Below are positions 44,073 to 57,440 of a stretch of DNA of 64,000 nt, one piece after another. Within the stretch, counting starts at the first letter, position 1; every line of letters starts with the position of its first letter. The DNA is from Hydractinia symbiolongicarpus (taxonomy: Eukaryota > Cnidaria > Hydrozoa > Anthoathecata > Hydractiniidae): the NCBI RefSeq assembly GCF_029227915.1, contig NC_079877.1:32453851-32517850 (forward strand). Reading direction: 5' to 3'. The translations under genes were made by a program, and so were the position numbers. The notes under the pieces were generated by a model, which had not been told where the DNA came from, made no database searches, and saw only the letters and a list, made by a program, of their open reading frames with translations.

Positions 44073-45960
44073 TCATCAAAACTGAAAACATTTTAGGAAA
44101 CTACAAGTCTCATGCGTTTTATTGGTGAAAAACCAATTTTAAAAATCGTTCGGGAAATGAGTTTACTCCCTGGGTACTTTCTTTGTATACTTTTGACCAT
44201 ACCGTTTGTGTCCGGGATTTACGGGAAATCGCGGGCTTTCGTTTGCCGGCGATTAAACTTCTTTTATTCAGCGTCTCATCAAAACTGAAAACATTTTTGG
44301 AAACTACAAGTCTTATGCGTTTTAGTGGTGAAAAACCAATTTTAAAAATCGTTCAGGAAATAAGTTTACTCCCTGGGTACTTTCTTTGTATACTTTTGAC
44401 CATACTGTTTGTGTACGGGATTTACGGGAAATTGCGGGTTTTCGTTTGCCGGCGATTAAACTTCTTTTATTCAGCGTCACATCAAAAATGAAAACATTTT
44501 TGAAAACAACAAGTCTCATGCGTTTTAGTGGTGAAAAAATAATTTAAAAAATCGTTCGGGAAATGAGTTTACTTCCTGGGTACTTTCTTTGTATACTTTT
44601 GACTATACGGGCCGAGTCCGGGATTTACGGGAATTCGCGTGTTTTCGTTTGCCGGCGATTAAACTTCTTTTATTCAGCGTCTCATCAAAAATGAAAACAT
44701 TTTTGAAAACTTCATGTCTCATGCGTTTTAGCGGTGAAAAAATAATTTAAAAAATCGTTCAGGAAATGAGTTTACTCCCTGGGTACTTTCTTTGTAACTT
44801 TTGACTATACGGGTTGTGTCCGGGATTTACGGGAAATCGCGGGTTTTTGTTTGCCGGCGATTAAACTTCTTTTATTCAGCGTCTCATCAAAAATGAAAAC
44901 ATTTTTGAAAACTGCAAATCTCATGCGTTTTAGTGGTGAAAAAATAATTTTAAAAATCGTTCGGGAAATGAGTTTACTCCCTGGGTACTTTCTTAGTATA
45001 CTTTTGACTATACGGTTCGCGTCCGGGATTTAGGGGAAATCGCGGGTTTTCGTTTGCCGACGATTAAACTTCTTTTTTTCAGCTTCTCATCAAAAATGTA
45101 AACATTTTTAAAAACTACAAGTCTCGTGCGTTTATGTGGTGAAAACCTAATTTAAATAATCGTTCGGGAACTGAGTTTACTCCCTGGGTACTTTCCTTGT
45201 ATACTTTTGACCATACGGTTCGTGTCCGGGATTTAGGGGAAATCCCGGGTTTTCGTTTGCCGGCAATTAAACTTCTTTTATTCATCGTCTCATCAAAAAT
45301 GAAAACATTTTTGAAAACTACAAGTCTCATGCGTTTTAGTGGTGAAAAAATAATTTAAAAAATCGTTCGGCAAATGAGTTTACTTCCTGGGTACTTTCTT
45401 TGTATACTTTTGACCATACGGGCCGAGTCCGGGATTTACGGGAAATCGCGGGTTTTCGTTTACCGTCGATTAAACTTCTTTTATCCAGCGTCTCATCAAA
45501 AATGAAAACATTATTGAAAACTACATGTCTCATGCGTGTTAGTGGTGAAAAAATAATTTAAAAAATCGTTCGGGAAATGAGTTTACTTCCTGGGTACTTT
45601 CTTTGTATACTTTTGACTATACGGGTCGAGTCCGGGATTTACGGGAAATCGAGGGTTTTGGTTTGCCGGCGATTAAACTTCTTTTTTTCAGCGTCTCATC
45701 AAAAATGAAAACATTTTTGAAAACTACATGTCTCATGCGTTTTAGTGGTGAAAAGATAATTTAAAAAATCGTTTTGGAAATGAGTTTACTCACAAGGTAC
45801 TTTCTTTGTATACATTCGACTATACCGGCCAAGCCCGGGATTTACGGGAGATCGCGGGTTTTCGTTTGCCGGCGATTAAACTTCTTTTATTCAGCGTCTC
45901 ATCAAAAATGAAAACATTTTTGAAAACTACAAGTCTCATGCGTTTTAGTGGTGAAAAAAT
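44073..45960 (+). repeat. Low-order, diverged monomers
   Basis: About nine monomers follow one another without a clear higher-order period. Private variants are frequent: CATTTTAGGAAAC near 44,090, CCATACCGTTTGTGTCC near 44,202, CCATACTGTTTGTGTACGG near 44,400, TTTGTAACTTTTGAC near 44,792 (two bases missing), TTTAAATAATCG near 45,150 and GGTTTTGGTTTGCC near 45,655. Two adjacent monomers near 44,183 and 44,386 resemble each other most. This stretch separates the left and right families of HORs. Confidence 0.7.
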
Positions 45961-47800
45961 AATTTAAAAAATCGTTCGGGAAATGAGTTCACTTCCCGGG
46001 TACTTTCTTTGTATACTTTTGATTATATGGGCCGAGTCCGGGATTTACGGGAAATCGCGGGTTTTCGTTTGCCGGCGATTAAACTTCTTTTATTTAGCGT
46101 CTCAACAAAACTGAAAACATTTTTGAAAACTACATGTCTCATGCGTTTTAGTGGTGAAAAAATAATTTAAAAAATCGTTCGGGAAATGAATTTACTTCCT
46201 GGGTACTTTCTTTGTATACTTTTGACTATACGGGCCGAGTCCGGGATTTACGGGAAATCGCGGGTTTTCGTTTGCCGGCGATTAAACTTCTTTTATTCAG
46301 CGTCTCATCAAAACTAAAAACATTTTTGAAAACTACATGTCTCATGCGTTTTAGTGGTGAAAAAATAATTTAAAAAATCGTTCGGGAAATGAGTTTACTT
46401 GCTGGGTACTTTCTTTGTATACTTTTGACTATACGGGCGGAGTCCGGGATTTATGGGAAATCGTGGGTTTTCGTTAGCCGGCGATTAAACTTCTTTTATT
46501 CAGAGTCTCATCAAAAATGAAAACATTTTTGAAAACTACAAGTCTCATGCGTTTTAGTGGTGAAAAACTAATTTTAAAAATCGTTCGGGAAATGAGTTTA
46601 CTCCCTAAGTACTTTCTTTGTATACATTTGACTATACGGGCCGAGTCCAGGATTTACAGGAAATCGCGGGTTTTCGTTTGCCGGCGATTAAACTTCTTTT
46701 ATTCAGCGTCTCATCAAAACTGAAAACATTTTTGAAAACTACATGTCTCATGCGTTTTAGTGGTGAAAAAATAATTTAAAAAATTGTTCGGGAAATGAGT
46801 TTACTTCCTGGGTATTTTCTTTGTATACTTTTGACTATACGAGCCGAGTCCGGGATTTACGGGAAATCGCGGGTTTTCGTTTCCAGCGTTTAAACTTCTT
46901 TTATTCAGCGTCTCACCAAAAATGAAAACATTTTTGAAAACTACAAGTCTCATGCGTTTTAGTGGTGAAAAAATAATTAAAAAAATCGTTCGGGAAATGA
47001 ATTTACTCCCTAAGTACTTTTTTTGTATACTTTTGACTATATGGGCCGAGTCCGAGATTTAAGCGAAATCGCGGGTTTTCGTTTGCCGGCGATTAAACTT
47101 CTTTTATTCAGCGTCTCATGAAAACTGAAAACATTTTTGAAAACTACATGTCTCATGCGTTTTAGTGGTGAAAAAATAATTTAAGAAATCGTTCGGGAAA
47201 TGAGTTTACTTCCTGGGTACTTTCTTTGTATACTTTTGACTATACGGGCCGAGTCCGGGATTTACGGGAAATCGTGGGTTTTCGTTATCCGGCGATTAAA
47301 CTTCTTTTATTCAGTGTCTCATCAAAAATGAAAACATTTTTGAAAACTACATGTCTAATGCGTTTTAGTGGTGAAAAAATAATTTAAAAAATTGTTCGGG
47401 AATGAGTTTACTTCCTGGGTATTTTCTTTTTATACTTTTGACTATACGGGCCGAGTCCGGGATTTACGGGAAATCGGGGGTTTTCGTTTGCCGGCGATTA
47501 AACATTTTTTATTCAGCGTCTCATCAAAAATGAAAACATTTTTGAAAACTACAAATCTCATGCGTTTTAGTGGTGAAAAAATAATTTAAAAAATCGTTGG
47601 GGAATGAGTTTACTTCCTGGGTACTTTCTTTGTATACTTTTGACCATACGGGTCGTGTCCGGGATTTACGGGAAATCGCGGGTTTTCGTTTGCCGGCGAT
47701 TAAACTTCTTTTATTCAGCGTTTCATAAAAACTGAAAACATTTTTGAAAACTACATGTCTCATGCGTTTAAGTGGTGAAAAAATAATTTAAAAAATCGTT
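45960..47800 (+). repeat. First copy of the right-domain block
   Basis: It introduces the markers of the right third: GATTATATGGGCC, TCAACAAAACTG, TTACTTGCTGGG, CGTTAGCCGGCG, CTCCCTAAGTAC, CGTTTCCAGCGTTTAAAC, CGTTATCCGGCG and GTTGGGGAATGAG. GATTATATGG at 46,021 recurs at 49,874, 52,917 and 57,781, and the following markers keep the same order. Distances are 3,853, 3,043 and 4,864 bases, that is 19, 15 and 24 monomers. Confidence 0.75.
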
Positions 47801-49190
47801 CGGGAAATGAGTTTACTCCCTAAGTACTTTCTTTGTATACTTTTGACTATACGGGCCGAGTCCGGGATTTACGGGAAATCGCGGGTTTTCGTTTGCCGGC
47901 GATTAAACTTCTTTTACTCAGCGTCTCATCAAAACTGAAAACATTTTTGAAAACTACATGTCTAATGCGTTTTAGTGGTGAAAAAATAATTTAAAAAATC
48001 GTTTGGGAAATGAGTTTACTTCCTGGGTACTTTCTTTGCATACTTTTGACTATACGGGCCGAGTCCGGGATTTATGGGAAATCGTGGGTTTTCGTTAGCC
48101 GGCGATTAAACTTCTTTTATTCAGCGTGTCATCAAAAATGAAAACATTTTTGAAAACTACAAGTCTCATGCGTATTAGTGGTGAAAAACTAATTTTAAAA
48201 ATCGTTCGGGAAATGAGTTCACTTCCCGGGTACTTTCTTTGTATACTTTTGATTATATGGGCCGAGTCCAGGAATTACAGGAAATCGCGGGTTTTCGTTT
48301 GCCGGCGATGAAACTTCTTTTATTCAGCGTCTCATCAAAACTAAAAACATTTTTGAAAACTACATGTCTCATGCGTTTAAGTGGTGAAAAAATAATTTAA
48401 AAAATCGTTCGGGAAATGAGTTTACTCCCTAAGTACTTTCTTTGTATACTTTTGACTATACGGGCCGAGTCCGGGATTTACGGGAAATCGCGGGTTTTCG
48501 TTTGCCGGCGATGAAACTTCTTTTATTCAGCGTCTCATCAAAACTAAAAACATTTTTGAAAACTACATGTCTCATGCGTTTAAGTGGTGAAAAAATAATT
48601 TAAAAAATCGTTCGGGAAATGAGTTTACTCCCTAAGTACTTTCTTTGTATACTTTTGACTATACGGGCCGAGTCCGGGATTTACGGGAAATCGCGGGTTT
48701 TCGTTTGCCGGCGATTAAACTTCTTTTACTCAGCGTCTCATCAAAACTGAAAACATTTTTGAAAACTACATGTCTAATGCGTTTTAGTGGTGAAAAAATA
48801 ATTTAAAAAATCGTTTGGGAAATGAGTTTACTTCCTGGGTACTTTCTTTGTATACTTTTGACTATACGGGCCGAGTCCGGGATTTATGGGAAATCGTGGG
48901 TTTTCGTTAGCCGGCGATTAAACTTCTTTTATTCAGCGTGTCATCAAAAATGAAAACATTTTTGAAAACTACAAGTCTCATGCGTATTAGTGGTGAAAAA
49001 CTAATTTTAGAAATCGTTCGGGAAATGAGTTCACTTCCCGGGTACTTTCTTTGTATACTTTTGATTATATGGGCCGAGTCCAGGAATTACAGGAAATCGC
49101 GGGTTTTCGTTTGCCGGCGATGAAACTTCTTTTATTCAGCGTCTCATCAAAACTAAAAACATTTTTGAAAACTACATGTCTCATGCGTTT
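47750..49190 (+). repeat. 4-mer duplication (812 bp) with an extra single monomer
   Basis: CATGCGTATTAGTGG lies at about 48,168 and 48,980, 812 bases apart, with CAGCGTGTCATC, TTCACTTCCCGGG and GGCGATGAAAC monomers alongside. Between the copies, the GCGTTTAAGTGG monomer is itself repeated at 203 bases (48,373 and 48,576). The copies differ at single bases, such as TTTGCATAC against TTTGTATAC and TTTTAAAAATCG against TTTTAGAAATCG. Confidence 0.75.
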
Positions 49191-52100
49191 TAGTGGTGAA
49201 AAAATAATTTAAAAAATTGTTCGGGAAATGAGTTTATTTCCTGGGTATTTTCTTTGTATACTTTTGACTATACGAGCCGAGTCCGGGATTTACGGGAAAT
49301 CGCGGGTTTTCGTTTCCGGCGTTTAAACTTCTTTTATTCAGCGTCTCATCAAAAATGAAAACATTTTTGAAAACTACAAGTCTCATACGTTTTAGTGGTG
49401 AAAAAATAATTTCAAAAATCGTTCGGGAAATGAGTTTACTCCCTAAGTACTTTCGTTGTATACTTTTTACTATACGGGCCGAGTCCGGGATTTATGCGAA
49501 ATCGCGGGTTTTCGTTTGCCGGCGATTAAACTTCTTTTATTCAGCGTCTCATCAAAAATGAAAACATTTTTGAAAACTACAAGTCTCATGCGTTTTAGTG
49601 ATGAAAAAATAATTTAAAAAATCGTTCGGGAAATGAGTTTACTTCCTGGGTACTTTCTATGTATACTTTTGACTATATGGGCCGAGTCCGGGATTTACGG
49701 GAAAACGCGGGTTCTCGTTTGCCGGCAATTAAACTTCTTTTATTCAGCGTCTCATCAAAACTGAAAACATTTTTGAAAACTACATGTGTCATGCGTTTTA
49801 GTGGTGAAAAAATAATTTAAAAAATCGTTCGGGAAATGAGTTCACTTCCCGGGTACTTTCTTTGTATACTTTTGATTATATGGGCCGAGTCCGGGATTTA
49901 CGGGAAATCGCGGGTTTTCGTTTGCCGGCGATTAAACTTCTTTTATTCAGCGTCTCAACAAAACTAAAAACATTTTTGAAAACTACATGTCTCATGCGTT
50001 TTAGTGGTGTAAAAATAATTTAAAAAATCGTTCGGGAAATGAATTTACTTCCTGGGTACTTTCTTTGTATACTTTTGACTATACGGGCCGAGTCCGGGAT
50101 TTACGGGAAATCGCGGGTTTTCGTTAGCCGGCGATTAAACTTCTTTTATTCAGCGTCTCATCAAAACTAAAAACATTTTTGAAAACTACATGTCTCATGC
50201 GTTTTAGTGGTGAAAAAATAATTTAAAAAATCGTTCGGGAAATGAGTTTACTTGCTGGGTACTTTCTTTGTATACTTTTGACTATACGGGCCGAGTCCGG
50301 GATTTATGGGAAATCGTGAGTTTTCGTTAGCCGGCGATTAAACTTCTTTTATTCAGCGTCTTATCAAAAATGAAAACATTTTTGAAAACTACAAGTCTCA
50401 TGCGTTTTAGTGGTGAAAAACTAATTTTAAAAATCGTTCGGGAAATGAGTTTACTCCCTAGGTACTTTCTTTGTATACATTTGACTATACGGGCCGAGTC
50501 CAGGATTTACAGGAAATCGCGGGTTTTCGTTTGCCGGCGATTAAACTTCTTTTTTTCAGCGTCTCATCAAAACTGAAAACATTTTTGAAACCTACATGTC
50601 TCATGCGTTTTAGTGGTGAAAAAATAATTTAAAAAATTGTTTGGGAAATGAGTTTACTTCCTGGGTATTTTCTTTGTATACTTTTGACTATACGAGCCAA
50701 GTCCGGGATTTACGGGAAATCGCGGGTTTTCGTTTCCAGCGTTTAAACTTCTTTTATTCAGCGTCTCATGAAAACTGAAAACATTTTTGAAAACTACATG
50801 TCTCATGCGTTTTAGTGGTGAAAAAATAATTTAAGAAATCGTTCGGGAAATGAGTTTACTTCTTGGGTACTTTTTTTGTATACTTTTGACTATACGGGCC
50901 GAGCCCGGGATTTACGGGAAATCGTGGGTTTTCGTTATCCGGCGATTAAACTTCTTTTATTCAGTGTCTCATCAAAAATGAAAACATTTTTGAAAACTAC
51001 AAGTCTCATGCGTTTTAGTGGTGAAAAACTAATTTTAAAAATCGTTCGGGAAATGAGTTTACTCCCTAAGTACTTTCTTTGTATACTTTTGACTATACGG
51101 GCCGAGTCCAGGATTTACAGGAAATCGCGGGTTTTCGTTTGCCGGCGATTAAACTTCTTTTATTCAGCTTCTCATCAAAACTGAAAACCTTTTTGAAAAC
51201 TACATGTCTCTTGCGTTTTAGTGGTGAAAAAATAATTTAAAAAATCGTTCGGGAAATGAGTTTACTTCCTGGGTACTTTCTTTGTATATTTTTGACTATA
51301 CGGGCCGAGTCCGGGATTTACGGGAAATCGTGGGTTTTCGTTATCCGGCGATTAAACTTCTTTTATTCAGCGTCTCATCAAAAATGAAAACATTTTTAAA
51401 AACTACAAGTCTCATGCGTTTTAGTGGTGAAAAACTAATTTTAAAAATCGTTCGGGAAATGAGTTTACTCCCTAAGTACTTTCTTTGTATACTTTTGACT
51501 ATACGGGCCGAGTCCAGAATTTACAGGAAATCGCGGGTTTTCATTTGCCGGCGATTAAACTTCTTTTATTCAGCGTCTCATCAAAACTGAAAACATTTTT
51601 GAAAACTACATGTCTGATGCGTTTTAGTGGTGAAAAAATAATTTAAAAAATTGTTCGGGAAATGAGTTTACTTCCTGGGTATTTTCTTTGTATACTTTTG
51701 ACTATACGAGCCGAGTCCGGGATTTACGGGAAATCGCGGGTTTTCGTTTCCGGCGTTTAAACTTCTTTTATTCAGCGTATCATCAAAAATGAAAACATTT
51801 TTAAAAACTACAAGTCTCATGCGTTTTAGTGGTGAAAAAATAATTAAAAAAATCGTTCGGGAAATGAGTTTACTCCCTAAGTACTTTTTTTGTATACTTT
51901 TGACTATATGGGCCGAGTCCGGGATTTAAGCGAAATCGCGGGTTTTCGTTTGCCGGCGATTAAACTTCTTTTATTCAACGTCTCATCAAAACTGAAAACA
52001 TTTTTGAAAACTACATGTCTCATGCGTTTTAGTGGTGAAAAAATAATTTAAAAAATTGTTCGGGAAATGAGTTTACTTCCTGGGTATTTTCTTTGTATAC

Positions 52101-52560
52101 TTTTGACTATACGAGCCGAGTCCGGGATTTACGGGAAATCGTGGGTTTTCGTTATCCGGCGATTAAATTTCTTTTATTCAGCGTCTCATCAAAAGTGAAA
52201 ACAATTTTGAAAACTACAAGTCTCATGCGTTTTAGTGGTGAAAAACTAATTTTAAAAATCGTTCGGGAAATGAGTTTACTCCCTAAGTACTTTCTTTGTA
52301 TACTTTTGACTATACGGGCCGAGTCCGGGATTTATGGGAAATCGTGGGTTTTCGTTAGCCGGCGATTAAACTTCTTTTATTCAGCGTGTCATCAAAAATG
52401 AAAACACTTTTGAAAACTACAAGTCTCATGCGTATTAGTGGTGAAAAACTAATTTTAAAAATCGTTCGGGAAATGAGTTTACTCTCTAAGTTTTTTCTTT
52501 GTATACTTTTGACTATACGGGCCGAGTCCAGGATTTACAGGAAATCGCGGGTTTTCGTTT
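49191..52560 (+). repeat. Mixed right-domain monomers
   Basis: These monomers belong to the right-domain classes but do not repeat in one clean period. A second copy of the GATTATATGG block starts at 49,874. Two monomer pairs starting near 50,876 and 51,282 are alike at 406 bases (a 2-mer), with CGTTATCCGGCG followed by CTCCCTAAGTAC. Further CTCCCTAAGTAC monomers appear near 52,270, and CTAAGTTTTTTC monomers begin near 52,485. Confidence 0.65.
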
Positions 52561-55500
52561 GCCGGCGATTAAACTTCTTTTATTCAGCGTCTCATCAAAA
52601 CTGAAAACATTTTTGAAAACTACAAGTCTCATGCGTTTTAGTGGTGAAAAACTAATTTTAAAAATCGTTCGGGAAATGAGTTTACTCCCTAAGTTTTTTC
52701 TTTGTATACTTTTGACTATGCGGGCCGAGTCCAGGATTTACAGGAAATCGCGGGTTTTCGTTTGCCGGCGATTAAACTTCTTTTATTCAGCGTCTCATCA
52801 AAACTGAAAACATTTTTGAAAACTACAAGTCTCATGCGTTTTAGTGGTGAAAAAATAATTTAAAAAATCGTTCGGGAAATGAGTTCACTTCCCGGGTACT
52901 TTCTTTGTATACTTTTGATTATATGGGCCGAGTCCGGGATTTACGGGAAATCGCGGGTTTTCGTTTGCCGGCGATTAAACTTCTTTTATTTAGCGTCTCA
53001 ACAAAACTGAAAACCTTTTTGAAAACTACATGTCTCATGCGTTTTAGTGGTGAAAAAATAATTTAAAAAATCGTTCGGGAAATGAATTTACTTCCTGGGT
53101 ACTTTCTTTGTATACTTTTGACTATACGGGCCGAGTCCGGGATTTACGGGAAATCGCGGGTTTTCGTTTGCCGACGATTAAACTTTTTTTATTCAGCGTC
53201 TCATCAAAACTAAAAACATTTTTGAAAACTACATGTCTCATGCGTTTTAGTGGTGAAAAAATAATTTAAAAAATCGTTCGGGAAATGAGTTTACTTGCTG
53301 GGTACTTTCTTTGTATACTTTTGACTATACGGGCCGAGTCCGGGATTTATGGGAAATCGTGGGTTTTCGTTAGCCGGCGATTAAACTTCTTTTATTCAGC
53401 GTCTCATCAAAAATGAAAACATTTTTGAAAACTACAAGTCTCATGCGTTTTAGTGGTGAAAAACTAATTTTAAAAATCGTTCGGGAAATGAGTTTACTCC
53501 CTAAGTACTTTCTTTGTATACATTTGACTATACGGGCCGAGTCCAGGATTTACAGGAAATCGCGGGTTTTCGTTTGCCAGCGATTAAACTTCTTTTATTC
53601 AGCGTCTCATCAAAACTGAAAACATTTTTGAAAACTACATGTCTCATGCGTTTTAGTGGTGAAAAAATAATTTAAAAAATTGTTCGGGAAATGAGTTTAC
53701 TTCCTGGGTATTTTCTTTGTATACTTTTGACTATACGAGCCGAGTCCGGGATTTACGGGAAATCGCGGGTTTTCGTTTCCAGCGTTTAAACTTCTTTTAT
53801 TCAGCGTCTCACCAAAAATGAAAACATTTTTGAAAACTACAAGTCTCATGCGTTTTAGTGGTGAAAAAATAATTAAAAAAATCGTTCGGGAAATGAATTT
53901 ACTCCCGAAGTACTTTTTTTGTATACTTTTGACTATATGGGCCGAGTCCGGGATTTAAGCGAAATCGCGGGTTTTCGTTTGCCGGCGATTAAACTTCTTT
54001 TATTCAGCGTCTCATGAAAACTGAAAACATTTTTGAAAACTACATGTCTCATGCGTTTTAGTGGTGAAAAAATAATTTAAGAAATCGTTCGGGAAATGAG
54101 TTTACTTCCTGGGTACTTTCTTTGTATACTTTTGACTATACGGGCCGAGTCCGGGATTTACGGGAAATCGTGGGTTTTCGTTATCCGGCGATTAAACTTC
54201 TTTTATTCAGTGTCTCATCAAAAATGAAAACATTTTTGAAAACTACATGTCTAATGCGTTTTAGTGGTGAAAAAATAATTTAAAAAATTGTTCGGGAATG
54301 AGTTTACTTCCTGGGTATTTTCTTTTTATACTTTTGACTATACGGGCCGAGTCCGGGATTTACGGGAAATCGGGGGTTTTCGTTTGCCGGCGATTAAACA
54401 TTTTTTATTCAGCGTCTCATCAAAAATGAAAACATTTTTGAAAACTACAAATCTCATGCGTTTTAGTGGTGAAAAAATAATTTAAAAAATCGTTGGGGAA
54501 TGAGTTTACTTCCTGGGTACTTTCTTTGTATACTTTTGACCATACGGGTCGTGTCCGGGATTTACGGGAAATCGCGGGTTTTCGTTTGCCGGCGATTAAA
54601 CTTCTTTTATTCAGCGTCTCATAAAAACTGAAAACATTTTTGAAAACTACATGTCTCATGCGTTTAAGTGGTGAAAAAATAATTTAAAAAATCGTTCGGG
54701 AAATGAGTTTAATCCCTAAGTACTTTCTTTGTATACTTTTGACTATACGGGCCGAGTCCGGGATTTACGGGAAATCGCGGGTTTTCGTTTGCCGTCGATT
54801 AAACTTCTTTTACTCAGCGTCTCATCAAAACTGAAAACATTTTTGAAAACTACATGTCTAATGCGTTTTAGTGGTGAAAAAATAATTTAAAAAATCGTTC
54901 GGGAAATGAGTTTACTTGCTGGGTACTTTCTTTGTATACTTTTGACTATACGGGCCGAGTCCGGGATTTATGGGAAATCGTGGGTTTTCGTTAGCCGGCG
55001 ATTAAACTTCTTTTATTCAGCGTCTCATCAAAAATGAAAACATTTTTGAAAACTACAAGTCTCATGCGTTTTAGTGGTGAAAAACTAATTTTAAAAATCG
55101 TTCGGGAAATGAGTTTACTCCCTAAGTACTTTCTTTGTATACATTTGACTATACGGGCCGAGTCCAGGATTTACAGGAAATCGCGGGTTTTCGTTTGCCA
55201 GCGATTAAACTTCTTTTATTCAGCGTCTCATCAAAACTGAAAACATTTTTGAAAACTACATGTCTCATGCGTTTTAGTGGTGAAAAAATAATTTAAAAAA
55301 TTGTTCGGGAAATGAGTTTACTTCCTGGGTATTTTCTTTGTATACTTTTGACTATACGAGCCGAGTCCGGGATTTACGGGAAATCGCGGGTTTTCGTTTC
55401 CAGCGTTTAAACTTCTTTTATTCAGCGTCTCACCAAAAATGAAAACATTTTTGAAAACTACAAGTCTCATGCGTTTTAGTGGTGAAAAAATAATTAAAAA

Positions 55501-57423
55501 AATCGTTCGGGAAATGAATTTACTCCCTAAGTACTTTTTTTGTATACTTTTGACTATATGGGCCGAGTCCGGGATTTAAGCGAAATCGCGGGTTTTCGTT
55601 TGCCGGCGATTAAACTTCTTTTATTCAGCGTCTCATGAAAACTGAAAACATTTTTGAAAACTACATGTCTCATGCGTTTTAGTGGTGAAAAAATAATTTA
55701 AGAAATCGTTCGGGAAATGAGTTTACTTCCTGGGTACTTTCTTTGTATACTTTTGACTATACGGGCCGAGTCCGGGATTTACGGGAAATCGTGGGTTTTC
55801 GTTATCCGGCGATTAAACTTCTTTTATTCAGTGTCTCATCAAAAATGAAAACATTTTTGAAAACTACATGTCTAATGCGTTTTAGTGGTGAAAAAATAAT
55901 TTAAAAAATTGTTCGGGAATGAGTTTACTTCCTGGGTATTTTCTTTTTATACTTTTGACTATACGGGCCGAGTCCGGGATTTACGGGAAATCGGGGGTTT
56001 TCGTTTGCCGGCGATTAAACATTTTTTATTCAGCGTCTCATCAAAAATGAAAACATTTTTGAAAACTACAAATCTCATGCGTTTTAGTGGTGAAAAAATA
56101 ATTTAAAAAATCGTTGGGGAATGAGTTTACTTCCTGGGTACTTTCTTTGTATACTTTTGACCATACGGGTCGTGTCCGGGATTTACGGGAAATCGCGGGT
56201 TTTCGTTTGCCGGCGATTAAACTTCTTTTATTCAGCGTCTCATAAAAACTGAAAACATTTTTGAAAACTACATGTCTCATGCGTTTAAGTGGTGAAAAAA
56301 TAATTTAAAAAATCGTTCGGGAAATGAGTTTACTCCCTAAGTACTTTCTTTGTATACTTTTGACTATACGGGCCGAGTCCGGGATTTACGGGAAATCGCG
56401 GGTTTTCGTTTGCCGGCGATTAAACTTCTTTTACTCAGCGTCTCATCAAAACTGAAAACATTTTTGAAAACTACATGTCTAATGCGTTTTAGTGGTGAAA
56501 AAATAATTTAAAAAATCGTTTGGGAAATGAGTTTACTTCCTGGGTACTTTCTTTGTATACTTTTGACTATACGGGCCGAGTCCGGGATTTATGGGAAATC
56601 GTGGGTTTTCGTTAGCCGGCGATTAAACTTCTTTTATTCAGCGTGTCATCAAAAATGAAAACATTTTTGAAAACTACAAGTCTCATGCGTATTAGTGGTG
56701 AAAAACTAATTTTAAAAATCGTTCGGGAAATGAGTTCACTTCCCGGGTACTTTCTTTGTATACTTTTGACTATATGGGCCGAGTCCGGGATTTAAGCGAA
56801 ATCGCGGGTTTTCGTTTGCCGGCGATTAAACTTCTTTTATTCAGCGTCTCATGAAAACTGAAAACATTTTTGAAAACTACATGTCTCATGCGTTTTAGTG
56901 GTGAAAAAATAATTTAAGAAATCGTTCGGGAAATGAGTTTACTTCCTGGGTACTTTCTTTGTATACTTTTGACTATACGGGCCGAGTCCGGGATTTACGG
57001 GAAATCGTGGGTTTTCGTTATCCGGCGATTAAACTTCTTTTATTCAGTGTCTCATCAAAAATGAAAACATTTTTGAAAACTACATGTCTAATGCGTTTTA
57101 GTGGTGAAAAAATAATTTAAAAAATTGTTCGGGAATGAGTTTACTTCCTGGGTATTTTCTTTTTATACTTTTGACTATACGGGCCGAGTCCGGGATTTAC
57201 GGGAAATCGGGGGTTTTCGTTTGCCGGCGATTAAACATTTTTTATTCAGCGTCTCATCAAAAATGAAAACATTTTTGAAAACTACAAATCTCATGCGTTT
57301 TAGTGGTGAAAAAATAATTTAAAAAATCGTTGGGGAATGAGTTTACTTCCTGGGTACTTTCTTTGTATACTTTTGACCATACGGGTCGTGTCCGGGATTT
57401 ACGGGAAATCGCGGGTTTTCGTT
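52560..57423 (+). repeat. 24-mer HOR, copy 1 (4,864 bp)
   Basis: Markers return 4,864 bases later: CTAAGTTTTTTC with ACTATGCGGGCC near 52,715 and 57,579, GATTATATGG at 52,917 and 57,781, AAAACCTTTTTG near 53,012 and 57,876, and CTCCCGAAGTAC near 53,902 and 58,766. Inside lies a 1,621-base repeat of eight monomers (53,413 and 55,034) and a 1,216-base repeat of six (55,909 and 57,125). Twenty-four full monomers would be 4,872, so several one-base losses are carried, for instance TTCGGGAATGAG and TTGGGGAATGAG. Confidence 0.8.
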
Positions 57424-57440
57424 TGCCGGCGATTAAACTT
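54830..57440 (+). repeat. Segmental copy within the array, left member (6,284-bp spacing)
   Basis: This 2.6-kb segment is repeated at 61,110 to 63,730, 6,284 bases (31 monomers) away. Paired markers include TTGCTGGGTAC, CCAGCGATTAAAC, CCAGCGTTTAAAC, ATAATTAAAAAAATCG, TTATCCGGCG, CGGGGGTTTTCG and the TTCACTTCCCGGG monomer. It overlaps the 24-mer because the exchange that copied it cut that unit at a different register. Confidence 0.75.
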
